DNA of 64,000 nucleotides from UBA3537 sp038106885 (GTDB lineage Bacteria; Bacteroidota; Bacteroidia; Flavobacteriales; Flavobacteriaceae): NCBI GenBank assembly GCA_038106885.1, contig JAYNFX010000002.1, positions 1 to 64,000 on the forward strand, read 5' to 3'. Both the position numbers and the translations under genes were made by a program. The notes under the pieces were generated by a model that did no database searches, had not been told where the DNA came from, and saw only the letters and a list, made by a program, of their open reading frames with translations. Positions within the stretch are counted from its first letter, which is position 1. Every line of letters starts with the position of its first letter. Of this stretch, positions 1-8,158 are shown in pieces.

Positions 1-47
1 CTGTTTTAAGTGCAATTCATGATGAATTATATGAAATTCCTGAATAA
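1..47 (+). CDS. 3' end of an unidentified gene (partial)
   Basis: The third forward frame is open from the window edge and ends with TAA at 45-47, giving a short acidic tail (VLSAIHDELYEIPE). It reads like a real C-terminus, and the next gene starts about 70 bases later in the same direction. Fourteen residues are too few to name a family, so this is only a plausible partial gene end. Confidence 0.3.
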   Translation, partial: VLSAIHDELYEIPE

Positions 48-117
48 ACATTATGCTATTTATCTTCCTCAAGATATTGTGATATTTTTTTTAAATTGCA
101 TCTTTAACATTACAATT

Positions 118-1232
118 ATGAAAAATTATATTTTATCTTTTTTTAGTTCTTATAGATTTTCTTTGTTAATCGTTCTTATTACACTTTTAAATTGTAGTGG
201 TGGCGATAGCGGGGATTCAAGTACTTCTCCATCTGGTGATCCTCAAATAACAGTCAGTAATGATTTAATTTCTTTTGGTCAGGTCTACATAAATACAGAA
301 TCTGATTCGCAATCAATGAATGTTGCAGGTAGTGATCTGTCACAACCAGTGAATTTATCTGTTACTGGTCCGTTTAAAATTTCAAGCGATAATATTAATT
401 TTTCAAATAATGTTCAAGTCTCATCAGGGAGTTCTGAAATTTTCATAAAATTTAGCCCTACACAAACAGGTTTGATTGTTGGTGAAATTTTACTTGAAAG
501 TCCAGGAGCTGAATCAGTCGAGGTTACTCTTACAGGAACAGGAATTACTGTTGTACATTCGTATACAGCATTTAATCAACAACCTTTAGGTTTTGGTGGT
601 GGATTTAATCAATCCGCAAGTCAAGTCTTTAGTCTCCATGGCGATATGTCAAATATTGATAAGGTGAAAATGTTTTTACAAATCGATTGTCCTTCAAGTG
701 GTTGTGATGATTGGGATCGTTTTGCCAATGTTAAAGTTAAAGATCCTGCCTCCGGTAACTGGTTTGAAATAGGGCGTTACATAACCCCTTATTGGGTCGG
801 TACCCAACAGCTTGATCGTGGATTAGAATTTGATGTAACCGATTTTAAGTCATATTTGACTGGAGAAGTTGAACTTCGAATTTATATAGAAAATTGGACA
901 GCAAAAGCTGATATTGTTACAGTTGAGTTTGATTTTGTTGAAGGTACACCTGATTATCCATATTACGCAGTTTCAGAGGTATTGGGTTACCACATAAATT
1001 CAATTGATGGAGTTCCATACGGAGTAGATCACAATTTTGATTTAGATAAAAATATTCAGATTCCTAGCAATACAGAATCAGCACATCTAAGAACAATTAT
1101 CTCAGGCTGGGGTCATGCAACTCCTAATGATATTGGAGGAAGACCCTGTGCTGAATGGTGCTTCAGGACTCATAATGTAAAGATTAATGGTTCAAGTATG
1201 TTTCAACATTACATGGGACCCATTGGATGTGC
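118..1232 (+). CDS. Peptide:N-glycosidase F-like lipoprotein, 3' end lost in a gap
   Basis: Probable surface lipoprotein that removes N-glycans from glycoproteins by hydrolysing the Asn side-chain amide. The ATG at 118 gives a lipoprotein signal ending at Cys26, followed by a Gly/Asp/Ser-rich stretch; the earlier ATG at 10 adds an implausible extension. Residues about 43-142 form an Ig-like domain of the ASH/choice-of-anchor-D kind. From about 145 on it matches PNGase F of Elizabethkingia. Asp200, Glu258 and Glu346 correspond to catalytic Asp60, Glu118 and Glu206 with a constant offset of 140. Cys191, 196, 344, 348 and 371 fall at PNGase F positions 51, 56, 204, 208 and 231, which form its disulfides. 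About 80 C-terminal residues are missing at the N run. Confidence 0.9.
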
Positions 1233-1332
1233 NNNNNNNNNNNNNNNNNNNNNNNNNNNNNNNNNNNNNNNNNNNNNNNNNNNNNNNNNNNNNNNNNNNN
1301 NNNNNNNNNNNNNNNNNNNNNNNNNNNNNNNN
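1233..1332. other. Scaffold gap of 100 N
   Basis: Exactly 100 undetermined bases. No sequence is shared by the two edges, so this is not an overlap artefact. The PNGase F gene needs about 250 more bases to finish, and the gene on the other strand also runs into the gap, so the N count is a placeholder that is too short. Confidence 0.95.
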
Positions 1333-1478
1333 GATAGCTTAAGTAAATTAGATGAATTATCATTTTTTTTTGCTAATTCCTTAGCTTTAATGGTTAAACT
1401 CTTTTGCGCAGTTTCAATCTGAGAATTCACTATTGATATTGAGAAAAGTAAAATATATAATAAATTGAATTTATACAT
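1333..1478 (-). CDS. Secreted protein, N-terminal fragment only
   Basis: A reverse-strand ATG at 1478 opens 48 codons that run into the gap. The first 20 residues look like a Sec signal peptide (short basic start, hydrophobic core, cleavage near VNS|Q, a common flavobacterial pattern), followed by a Lys/Ala-rich, probably helical segment. The family cannot be named. It converges on the PNGase F gene. Any translation through the N run is meaningless. Confidence 0.55.
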
Positions 1479-1645
1479 TTAAGTAATTTATCATTTGTAA
1501 GTAAATATAGAAAGATTACTCAAAAAATATACCATACTTATCCCAAGTTATTTTATCATAACAATAATTAAATATTTATATTTAATTTTAATTTCCAGTT
1601 TTAAAAATATTTACAATTTAAAGTTCAATTTATTTTCGCCACCTA

Positions 1646-3340
1646 ATGGAAAACATAAGTTTCAACATTATTAAACAATTAAAAAATATAACTGGTAGCA
1701 ATTATTTAATAACTGATAGTTGGAATAAAAATATTTACAGTAAGGGATGGCGCTACGGAGAAGGCGAGGCATTAGCTGTTGCAATTCCAGGAAGTTTGAT
1801 TCAATTATGGGATATTTTAAATATTTGTGTATCAAATGATGTAATAGTTATTATGCAAGCTGCTAATACTGGTCTAACCGGCGGTTCAACTCCTTACGGT
1901 AATGATTATGATAGACCTTTAATTATAATTAATACCATGCGAATTAATGATATCCAATTAATTAATAATGGTAAACAAGTAATTGCGTTTTCTGGAAGTA
2001 CTTTATTTGATTTAGAAAATAAATTATCACCATTGAACAGAGAACCTCATTCTGTGATTGGATCTACATCAATCGGTGCATCGATAGTTGGAGGAATTTG
2101 TAATAATTCAGGAGGATCTCTAGTTAAAAGAGGGCCAGCTTACACTGAAATGGCTTTATATGCCAAAATAAACAAAAAGGGCGAATTACAATTAATTAAT
2201 AATTTAGATTTAAATCTTGGTTCTACAGCAAAAGATATATTAAACAACCTACAATCAAAAAAATATGATTTTAATGATTTTATAAAATCCAATAAAAAGG
2301 CTTCAGATGATATGTATGGTGATATTGTCAGAGATGTTAGCTCAAGTACGCCAGCACGATTCAACTCAGATCCAAGATTATTAAATGAAGTCTCAGGATC
2401 CGCTGGTAAAGTTGTGGTTTTTGCAGTAAGACTAGATACTTACGAAAAACCTAATTTAAATAAGGTTTTTTATTTAGGAACAAACACACCAGATACTTTT
2501 TGGAAAATTAGAAGGGAAATACTTTCAAATTTTAGATCACTTCCGACCTCAGGTGATTATTTGCACAGGGATTGCTATGATGCTGCAAAAAAGTATAGTA
2601 AGGATACATTTATAATTTTAGACAAGCTTGGAACAAAATTCTTGCCAACACTGTTTAAATTTAAAAGGAATATTGATCGAATTTCCAATAAATTATTTTT
2701 TTTGCCAGAAAACTTATCAGATAAAATATTGCAATTCTTATCCAAGCTTTGGGTAAATCATTTACCTAAAAAAATGGAAGCTTTTAGAGATTTATATGAG
2801 CATCATTGGATAGTTGAAATGTCAGATGATGGAATTAATGAAGCAAGAGAATACTTTACTTCCTTTTTTAATGAAAATGAGGGCTCGTTTTTTGAATGTA
2901 ACAATACTGAATCAAAGAAAGCAATTCTTCATAGGTTTACAGCTGCAAGTGCTTTTGGAAGATATTCTATTTTAAACAAATCTAGGATAGGGGGAACATT
3001 TTCAATGGATGTTGCATTCCCTAGAAATGAAAAGGATTGGTTTGAAGTATTACCTGATAGAATAAGTGATATGTTTGAAATTAAATTATATTATGGTCAT
3101 TTATTTTGTCACGTAATGCATCAAAATTATATAGTAAAAAAGAATATTGACATTGATAAATTAAAGTCAGAATTATTAAAATATTATGATTCAAGAGGAG
3201 CTGAATATCCTGCTGAACATAATGTAGGGCATGAATACAAAGCAAAAGAATCTCTGCTTAACTATTATAAGAATTTAGATCCAACAAACTCATTTAATCC
3301 TGGAATTGGTCAATCTTCAAAAAACAAGAACTGGGTATAG
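1646..3340 (+). CDS. dld: Quinone-dependent D-lactate dehydrogenase
   Basis: FAD enzyme on the inner face of the membrane that oxidises D-lactate to pyruvate and passes electrons to quinone. The 564 residues match E. coli Dld (571) along the whole length: the N-terminal PCMH-type FAD domain has the AANTGLTGGSTP and YGNDYDRP segments near residues 72-91, then the REPHSVIGST / GGICNNSGGSLV block, and the C-terminus carries EHNVGHEYKAKE. It stands alone between short intergenic stretches. A degenerate promoter box (TATTTTCG, 1631-1638) lies just upstream. With acs further on it suggests growth on small organic acids. Assignment is firm. Confidence 0.95.
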   Translation: MENISFNIIKQLKNITGSNYLITDSWNKNIYSKGWRYGEGEALAVAIPGSLIQLWDILNICVSNDVIVIMQAANTGLTGGSTPYGNDYDRPLIIINTMRINDIQLINNGKQVIAFSGSTLFDLENKLSPLNREPHSVIGSTSIGASIVGGICNNSGGSLVKRGPAYTEMALYAKINKKGELQLINNLDLNLGSTAKDILNNLQSKKYDFNDFIKSNKKASDDMYGDIVRDVSSSTPARFNSDPRLLNEVSGSAGKVVVFAVRLDTYEKPNLNKVFYLGTNTPDTFWKIRREILSNFRSLPTSGDYLHRDCYDAAKKYSKDTFIILDKLGTKFLPTLFKFKRNIDRISNKLFFLPENLSDKILQFLSKLWVNHLPKKMEAFRDLYEHHWIVEMSDDGINEAREYFTSFFNENEGSFFECNNTESKKAILHRFTAASAFGRYSILNKSRIGGTFSMDVAFPRNEKDWFEVLPDRISDMFEIKLYYGHLFCHVMHQNYIVKKNIDIDKLKSELLKYYDSRGAEYPAEHNVGHEYKAKESLLNYYKNLDPTNSFNPGIGQSSKNKNWV

Positions 3341-3385
3341 TATTGCCATTATAAACATGTATATTTATTTTAAAATAATTTTTTT

Positions 3386-4033
3386 ATGCAAAAAGATTTA
3401 GGAAATTATAGAAAATCATATGATAAAGGAACTCTTTTGGAATCCGATATTTCTGAGTCACCTTTTAAACTTTTCGAAAATTGGTTTTTTGATGTTGATA
3501 AACATTTTCCAGATTTAGAAACTAATGCAATGACGCTTTCGACTATTGGCCTTGATGGCTTTCCTAAGGGACGTGTTGTTCTTCTAAAGAAATTTTCGAA
3601 TGATGGATTTACTTTTTTCACAAATTATAATAGTGAAAAATCTAAATCTATATTGTCTAACACTAAAGTGTGTTTGTCTTTTCATTGGGGAGGTGCCGAA
3701 AGACAAGTTATAGTAAAGGGTTATGCTGAAAAAATTTCCGATTATGACAGTGACACTTATTTTAATTCAAGACCTAGGGGTAGTCAATTAGGTGCGCATG
3801 TTTCAATGCAAAGTTCAGTTATTAAAAATCGAAAAGTGTTAGAAGACAGCCTTGATACTTTATCCAAAAGATTTGATAAAAAAGAAATTAATAGGCCTGA
3901 TTTTTGGGGCGGATTTATTGTTAGACCTATTGAGATTGAATTTTGGCAGGGTAGAGCCAATAGACTTCACGATAGAATAAGGTATAAAATTAAAGATGAC
4001 ATGACTTGGAATATTGATAGACTATCCCCTTAA
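3386..4033 (+). CDS. pdxH: Pyridoxamine 5'-phosphate oxidase
   Basis: FMN enzyme making pyridoxal 5'-phosphate, the cofactor of several enzymes in this window (GlyA, ThrC, IlvA). The 215 residues carry the family blocks in order: RVVLLKKF and FFTNYNSEKS (FMN binding), HWGGAERQV, SRPRGSQLGAH, and the C-terminal IEFWQGRANRLHDR signature. Length is usual. The ATG at 3386 follows a run of T and has no Shine-Dalgarno site. It converges on miaE with only 11 bases between the stop codons. Confidence 0.96.
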   Translation: MQKDLGNYRKSYDKGTLLESDISESPFKLFENWFFDVDKHFPDLETNAMTLSTIGLDGFPKGRVVLLKKFSNDGFTFFTNYNSEKSKSILSNTKVCLSFHWGGAERQVIVKGYAEKISDYDSDTYFNSRPRGSQLGAHVSMQSSVIKNRKVLEDSLDTLSKRFDKKEINRPDFWGGFIVRPIEIEFWQGRANRLHDRIRYKIKDDMTWNIDRLSP

Positions 4034-4044
4034 AAAAAATTAAT

Positions 4045-4626
4045 TTAACCATGAATTGATTCGTGATTATTTAATTCCCCCATGATCTTAGCTTCATATT
4101 GTAATAGTAATTCCCATTTTTTGTCAACTAATTCTCTATCTCCGTATTTTCTAGCTAAATTTAAAAACATTGTGTAATGATGTGCTTCGCTTACCATTAA
4201 CTTCTTATAAAATTTTGCTAGTTTTTTATCTTTTAGATTCTCTGAAAGGAGTCTAAACCTCTCACAGCTTCTTGCTTCAATTAGTGCAGCGTAGAGGAGT
4301 CTATGAATTAATTGTGTTGTTCGACTGCCACCTTTAGGGAAGAATTTCAAAATTGAAACAACGTAGTTATCTTTACGATCTCTTCCTAGAGTAAATCCTC
4401 TATTTACAATTAGATCATGAACCATTTTAAAATGACTTATTTCTTCTTCAACTAAAGAAATCATTTTAGTTACTACTTCGGTAAACTCTGGAAAGCTTAC
4501 AATGAGTGACATTGCAGTACTGGCGGCTTTTTGCTCACAAAATGCATGATCAGTTAAGATCTCTTCAATGTTCATTTCAGCTATATTTACCCAGCGCGGA
4601 TCTGTTGGTAGTTTAAGTCCTAACAT
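4045..4626 (-). CDS. miaE: tRNA-(ms2io6A)-hydroxylase
   Basis: Non-haem di-iron enzyme that hydroxylates the isopentenyl group of ms2i6A at position 37 of tRNAs. The 193 residues form the ferritin-like four-helix family, with iron ligands visible as Glu in the first helices, EEEISHFKMVH (ExxH), EARSCERF and SEAHHYTMF (ExxH). It starts 3 bases after the dnaX stop, so the two are probably one transcript. Its partners MiaA and MiaB are not in this window. The start ATG at 4626 fits the family length. Confidence 0.92.
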   Translation of the reverse strand: MLGLKLPTDPRWVNIAEMNIEEILTDHAFCEQKAASTAMSLIVSFPEFTEVVTKMISLVEEEISHFKMVHDLIVNRGFTLGRDRKDNYVVSILKFFPKGGSRTTQLIHRLLYAALIEARSCERFRLLSENLKDKKLAKFYKKLMVSEAHHYTMFLNLARKYGDRELVDKKWELLLQYEAKIMGELNNHESIHG

Positions 4627-4629
4627 GTA

Positions 4630-6357
4630 TTATAAATCTAGGTTAAATGTTTTTTTGAGTAATTCAATTGATGGGTTTTTCTCTTTCAATTTTTGGAATT
4701 TTTCTTCGTTTGTATAAACAAATTTTTTTTCTATTGATTCATTTACAGAAATATCTAAATCAATACTGTAATTTTGTAATGATAATCTTATGAATTGCAA
4801 TAAGTCAGTTTTTTGTCTTTCAACCTCAATTTTATTAGTTGAGTTTGGGAATTCAAGAGAAATCATATTGTCATTAGTTACTTTTGGATTGTCAATTTTT
4901 AATATTGCTGCTAAATTGTGTTTACCTTCATTTTCAATTTTTTTTACATATTCTTCCCAATATTTCGATAAATCTTCTTGTGTAAATGGATTGTTTGGTA
5001 AATCTTTAGGATCAATACTTACTTCCATTTGTTTAATCTTGTGCTCTTTTTTTCTTTGTATACTTTTTAATGATAGTCCCGAGGATTGTCGATTATAACT
5101 GGTGATATTATTTATTTTATTTAATTCATTGTTTATATCTTCAATATTTGACTCATCATCTTGTTTAGTAAGATCATTTGAATCATTAATTGGATTTACA
5201 CTAAGTATATCTTGATTTACTTCTTTTTTTTGGAGTAATTCTGAATTATTTTGATAATTTGAGGGGGGAATTATGTATTTACTGGTCTTTTTTTTTTCTC
5301 CATCAAATCCGATAGAAGCCAATTTCATTAAACACAGTTCTACTAGGAGACGCTTGTTCCTGCTTGATCGAAATTGTAGATCACAATCATTAGTTAAAGA
5401 AATTGCTTCGGTTAAAAAACTAGTGTTTATTTCTTTTGATTGTATTTTATACCTATCTCTTATAGATAAACTAGTCTCTAAAAGATTTAATGTTTCATCA
5501 TTTTTTGATACAAATAAATCTCTAAAATGTGATGCTAAGCCACTAATGTAATGTTGACTATCAAATCCCTTTTCTATAACTTTATCTAAAATCAATAAGA
5601 GGCCAGGAATGTTGTTTTTAATAATAAGATCAGTGGTTTCAAAGAATATATCAAAATCTAAAACACTCAAATTTTCTGATACAGCTTTACGTGTTAGTTT
5701 ACTGCCGCAAAAACTTACTACTCTGTCAAAAATAGAAAGAGCATCTCGCATTGCACCATCTGATTTTTGTGCAATAATATTTAATGCATCTTCATCAGCA
5801 TCTACACCTTGTTCTTTTGCAATTAATTTTAGATAATTTTTTGTGTCAGAAACAGTTATTCTTTTAAAATCAAATATTTGACAACGTGATAATATTGTAG
5901 GAATGATTTTATGTTTTTCAGTTGTTGCAAGAATAAATACACAGTGCTTTGGGGGTTCTTCTAAAGTTTTTAAAAAAGCATTAAAAGCGTTAGTAGATAG
6001 CATATGTACTTCATCAATAATATAAACTTTGTAACTCCCTATTTGCGGAGGTATTCGTACTTGATCTGTTAAGTTTCTTATATCATCAACAGAATTATTA
6101 GATGCAGCATCAAGTTCAAAAATATTAAACGAATAATCTTCGTTTGAATTTTCATTATCTTGACTATTTATCATTTTAGCTAAGATTCTAGCACAGGTTG
6201 TTTTTCCAACTCCACGGGGTCCTGTGAAAAGTAATGCTTGAGCAAGATGATTTTCTTTAATTGCTTTTTGTAAAGTTTTTGTAATCGCAGATTGACCCAC
6301 GACATCTTCAAAGGATTGGGGTCTGTATTTAAGGGCTGATACAACGAATTTTTCCAT
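4630..6357 (-). CDS. dnaX: DNA polymerase III subunit gamma/tau
   Basis: Clamp-loader ATPase that loads the DnaN sliding clamp and links polymerases at the fork. The 575 residues show Walker A GPRGVGKTT (46-54), the DEVHML Walker B and the SRC sensor (TILSRCQIF). The CxxCxxC zinc module found between Walker A and B in E. coli is absent; a short acidic Asn-rich stretch replaces it. Domains I-III are followed by a low-complexity Asn/Lys/Asp linker (about 360-440) and a tau-type C-terminal domain. At codons 436-437 an A7 run could slip to -1 and terminate after four codons (see findings). A promoter box at 6365-6372 sits 7 bases before the ATG. miaE follows. Confidence 0.96.
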   Translation of the reverse strand: MEKFVVSALKYRPQSFEDVVGQSAITKTLQKAIKENHLAQALLFTGPRGVGKTTCARILAKMINSQDNENSNEDYSFNIFELDAASNNSVDDIRNLTDQVRIPPQIGSYKVYIIDEVHMLSTNAFNAFLKTLEEPPKHCVFILATTEKHKIIPTILSRCQIFDFKRITVSDTKNYLKLIAKEQGVDADEDALNIIAQKSDGAMRDALSIFDRVVSFCGSKLTRKAVSENLSVLDFDIFFETTDLIIKNNIPGLLLILDKVIEKGFDSQHYISGLASHFRDLFVSKNDETLNLLETSLSIRDRYKIQSKEINTSFLTEAISLTNDCDLQFRSSRNKRLLVELCLMKLASIGFDGEKKKTSKYIIPPSNYQNNSELLQKKEVNQDILSVNPINDSNDLTKQDDESNIEDINNELNKINNITSYNRQSSGLSLKSIQRKKEHKIKQMEVSIDPKDLPNNPFTQEDLSKYWEEYVKKIENEGKHNLAAILKIDNPKVTNDNMISLEFPNSTNKIEVERQKTDLLQFIRLSLQNYSIDLDISVNESIEKKFVYTNEEKFQKLKEKNPSIELLKKTFNLDL

Positions 6358-6364
6358 CTTAAAA

Positions 6365-6372
6365 CAAATTTA
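6365..6372 (-). promoter_or_regulatory. -7 promoter box for dnaX
   Basis: CAAATTTA on the plus strand reads TAAATTTG on the minus strand, matching Bacteroidota TAnnTTTG. Only 7 bases separate it from the dnaX ATG, so the message would start at or next to the start codon. No clear TTG -33 box is seen. Confidence 0.5.
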
Positions 6373-6436
6373 AAAATTTATTATCTATTGATTTAGAACA
6401 CTATTATAAATATTTATGAGTTATCAACAATTTGCG

Positions 6437-6444
6437 TAATTTTG
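6437..6444 (+). promoter_or_regulatory. -7 promoter box for rnpB
   Basis: TAATTTTG matches TAnnTTTG. The RNase P RNA begins 7 bases downstream at 6451, which calibrates the distance from box to transcript start for this genome. A clear -33 box is not seen. Confidence 0.7.
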
Positions 6445-6450
6445 TTTCAA

Positions 6451-6748
6451 AGCAGATCGCCTTATCGCTGTTCGTTATTCGAAGAGAGGAAAGTCCGAAC
6501 ACCATAGTGTAGCATAGTGGTTAATGGCCACCGTCTGTGAAGATAGGAAAAGTGCAACAGAAAGTATGTACAGGTTAAGCTGTAGTGAAATCAGGTAAAC
6601 TCTATGCGGTGCAATGCCATGTATATCAACAGTTGAGTGCGACACGCGCAATGTTGAAGGGTAGGCAGCTAGAATTTACTGGTAACAGTAAATGTAGATA
6701 AATGATAAGGGCTCATTTGAGTACAGAATTCGGCTTACAGATCTGCTT
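6451..6748 (+). ncRNA. rnpB: RNase P RNA
   Basis: Catalytic RNA of RNase P, which trims tRNA 5' ends. Conserved blocks in order: GAGGAAAGTCCG (near 6483), GTGCAACAGAAAG (near 6552), GGTAAACTCTATGCGG (near 6593), GGGTAGGCAGC (near 6660) and ACAGAATTCGGCTTA (near 6723). Helix P1 is formed by AGCAGATC at 6451 and GATCTGCT near 6740-6747, and runs directly into eight T, so P1 doubles as terminator stem. At about 298 nt it is shorter than E. coli M1 RNA (377). Its 3' end overlaps the end of rsmD on the other strand by about 13 bases. Confidence 0.96.
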
Positions 6749-7286
6749 TTTTTTCTATAAAAAAACTAAAACAATTACCTCCATATATTTTTCGATCCGT
6801 AAAGTTTTTTTGGTTGTCTAACGATCTTTGTTTTGAATGTTCGATAATACAAACTCCATTTTCATTAATTAATTTATTTTTAAATATTAAATCTATTAAT
6901 TTTTCAAGCTTATCTTGGTTTATATCATATGGGGGGTCAGCAAATATTATATCAAACTGATTTATTGATTTTTCTAGATGCTTATATACATCATTGCAAA
7001 CAGTATGAATTTGCATGTCTAATTTATTCGAAGTTTCATTGATAAATTTTATACATCTTCTATCAATATCAACTGATTGGATATTTTTTGTTCCCCTAGA
7101 ACAAAACTCATAGCTTATATTTCCAGTTCCTGAAAACAAATCAAGTACTTTAATTAATTCAAAATTGTATCTGTTTGAAATAATATTAAACAAAGCTTCT
7201 TTTGCCATATCAGTTGTTGGTCTTACAGGAAGCTTCTTAGGTGCATTTATTCTTCTTCCTTTATGTAATCCTGAAATTATTCTCAC
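6735..7286 (-). CDS. rsmD: 16S rRNA (guanine966-N2)-methyltransferase
   Basis: SAM-dependent enzyme methylating G966 in the small subunit rRNA. The 183 residues have MRIISGLHKGRRI at the start, the SAM loop DLFSGTGNISYEF and the catalytic DPPYD motif. The start codon is GTG at 7286, supported by the exact family N-terminus; it overlaps the DUF3822 stop by 4 bases (GTGA). The last four codons and the stop lie opposite the rnpB 3' helix and the preceding lysine codons lie opposite its terminator T run. Confidence 0.93.
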   Translation of the reverse strand: MRIISGLHKGRRINAPKKLPVRPTTDMAKEALFNIISNRYNFELIKVLDLFSGTGNISYEFCSRGTKNIQSVDIDRRCIKFINETSNKLDMQIHTVCNDVYKHLEKSINQFDIIFADPPYDINQDKLEKLIDLIFKNKLINENGVCIIEHSKQRSLDNQKNFTDRKIYGGNCFSFFIEKKADL

Positions 7287-8158
7287 CTATAGCTATTTAA
7301 TATTGTAAAATGCTTTGTGTCTTTGTTTTTAAAATAATTCATTTTCTTAAAACTGACAATAGATACATTTCTTATGTATTTATATGCTATTTTGAATAAT
7401 TCATCATCGTTCAATATAGAACCCAAAAATTTGCAATTTAATTTTTCTGGATTTAATTCTAATTGCTCTATTGTGAATAGAATAAAGTAAATGAAATCTT
7501 CTTTTGTATTGTAGTTAAATTTATTATAAAATAAAAGAGAATTTGAGCTGATTACTAATATATCAATGTTAGATTTTTCAACATTTACATAAAGTGATTT
7601 TTCTTTAATATTTTTTTCAATTTGTAAAACTTTATCAATTATGACTGTTGAGCTATGTTTGTACTCAAAACTTCCAAATTTTTCAAAAATGTAATTATTG
7701 ACATTTACATATGGTACATAAACTGACATTATTTCTTGATTTGTTATAGCATCATATGTTATAAAATCATTTTTAAATATTTTTGCATTAAATTTTAAGT
7801 AATCTGATAGATTTGCTTCCTCAAATAGAGCTGAAGGGACCAGTGTTTGAACTTCATTATCGTGAATAACTTGAATTTTATTAAAATTTTCGTTCAATAA
7901 ATCAATATTATCAAATTCTTCAATTAAATTCTTTAAAAGTTGCTGTGGAGTAATTTTTTCTGCAAACTTAATATCTCGAATTAATTCAACTTTTTTAGTA
8001 AAAAGATCTAATACTAAAAAAGAAAGTCCATTCAATCCTACTTGAATGGACAATACTAAGTTTCTATCAGATATGTTACTGTTCGCTTGAATAATTTTTA
8101 GGCCAATTACCGTTTGTATTAACTTCTTCCATTGATCCAACTTTGAGAGTTGGTCCAT
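7283..8158 (-). CDS. DUF3822 family protein
   Basis: Bacteroidota-specific family of unknown biochemical role, regularly found next to rsmD. The recognisable domain begins around NISDRNLVLSIQVGLNGLSFLVLD and continues through a predicted ASKHA-like (actin-like ATPase) alpha/beta pattern. The first ATG is at 8158 (a TTG lies at 8170); both starts overlap the upstream gene by 83-95 bases and add about 25 residues that do not look like the family, so a non-ATG start nearer 8090 is possible. It overlaps the rsmD GTG by 4 bases. No catalytic residue can be named. Confidence 0.8.
   Translation of the reverse strand: MDQLSKLDQWKKLIQTVIGLKIIQANSNISDRNLVLSIQVGLNGLSFLVLDLFTKKVELIRDIKFAEKITPQQLLKNLIEEFDNIDLLNENFNKIQVIHDNEVQTLVPSALFEEANLSDYLKFNAKIFKNDFITYDAITNQEIMSVYVPYVNVNNYIFEKFGSFEYKHSSTVIIDKVLQIEKNIKEKSLYVNVEKSNIDILVISSNSLLFYNKFNYNTKEDFIYFILFTIEQLELNPEKLNCKFLGSILNDDELFKIAYKYIRNVSIVSFKKMNYFKNKDTKHFTILNSYR

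Noticed and set aside
10..117. Longer start (ATG at 10) for the PNGase F gene
   Set aside because: It would put 36 unrelated residues before a complete lipoprotein signal that begins at 118.
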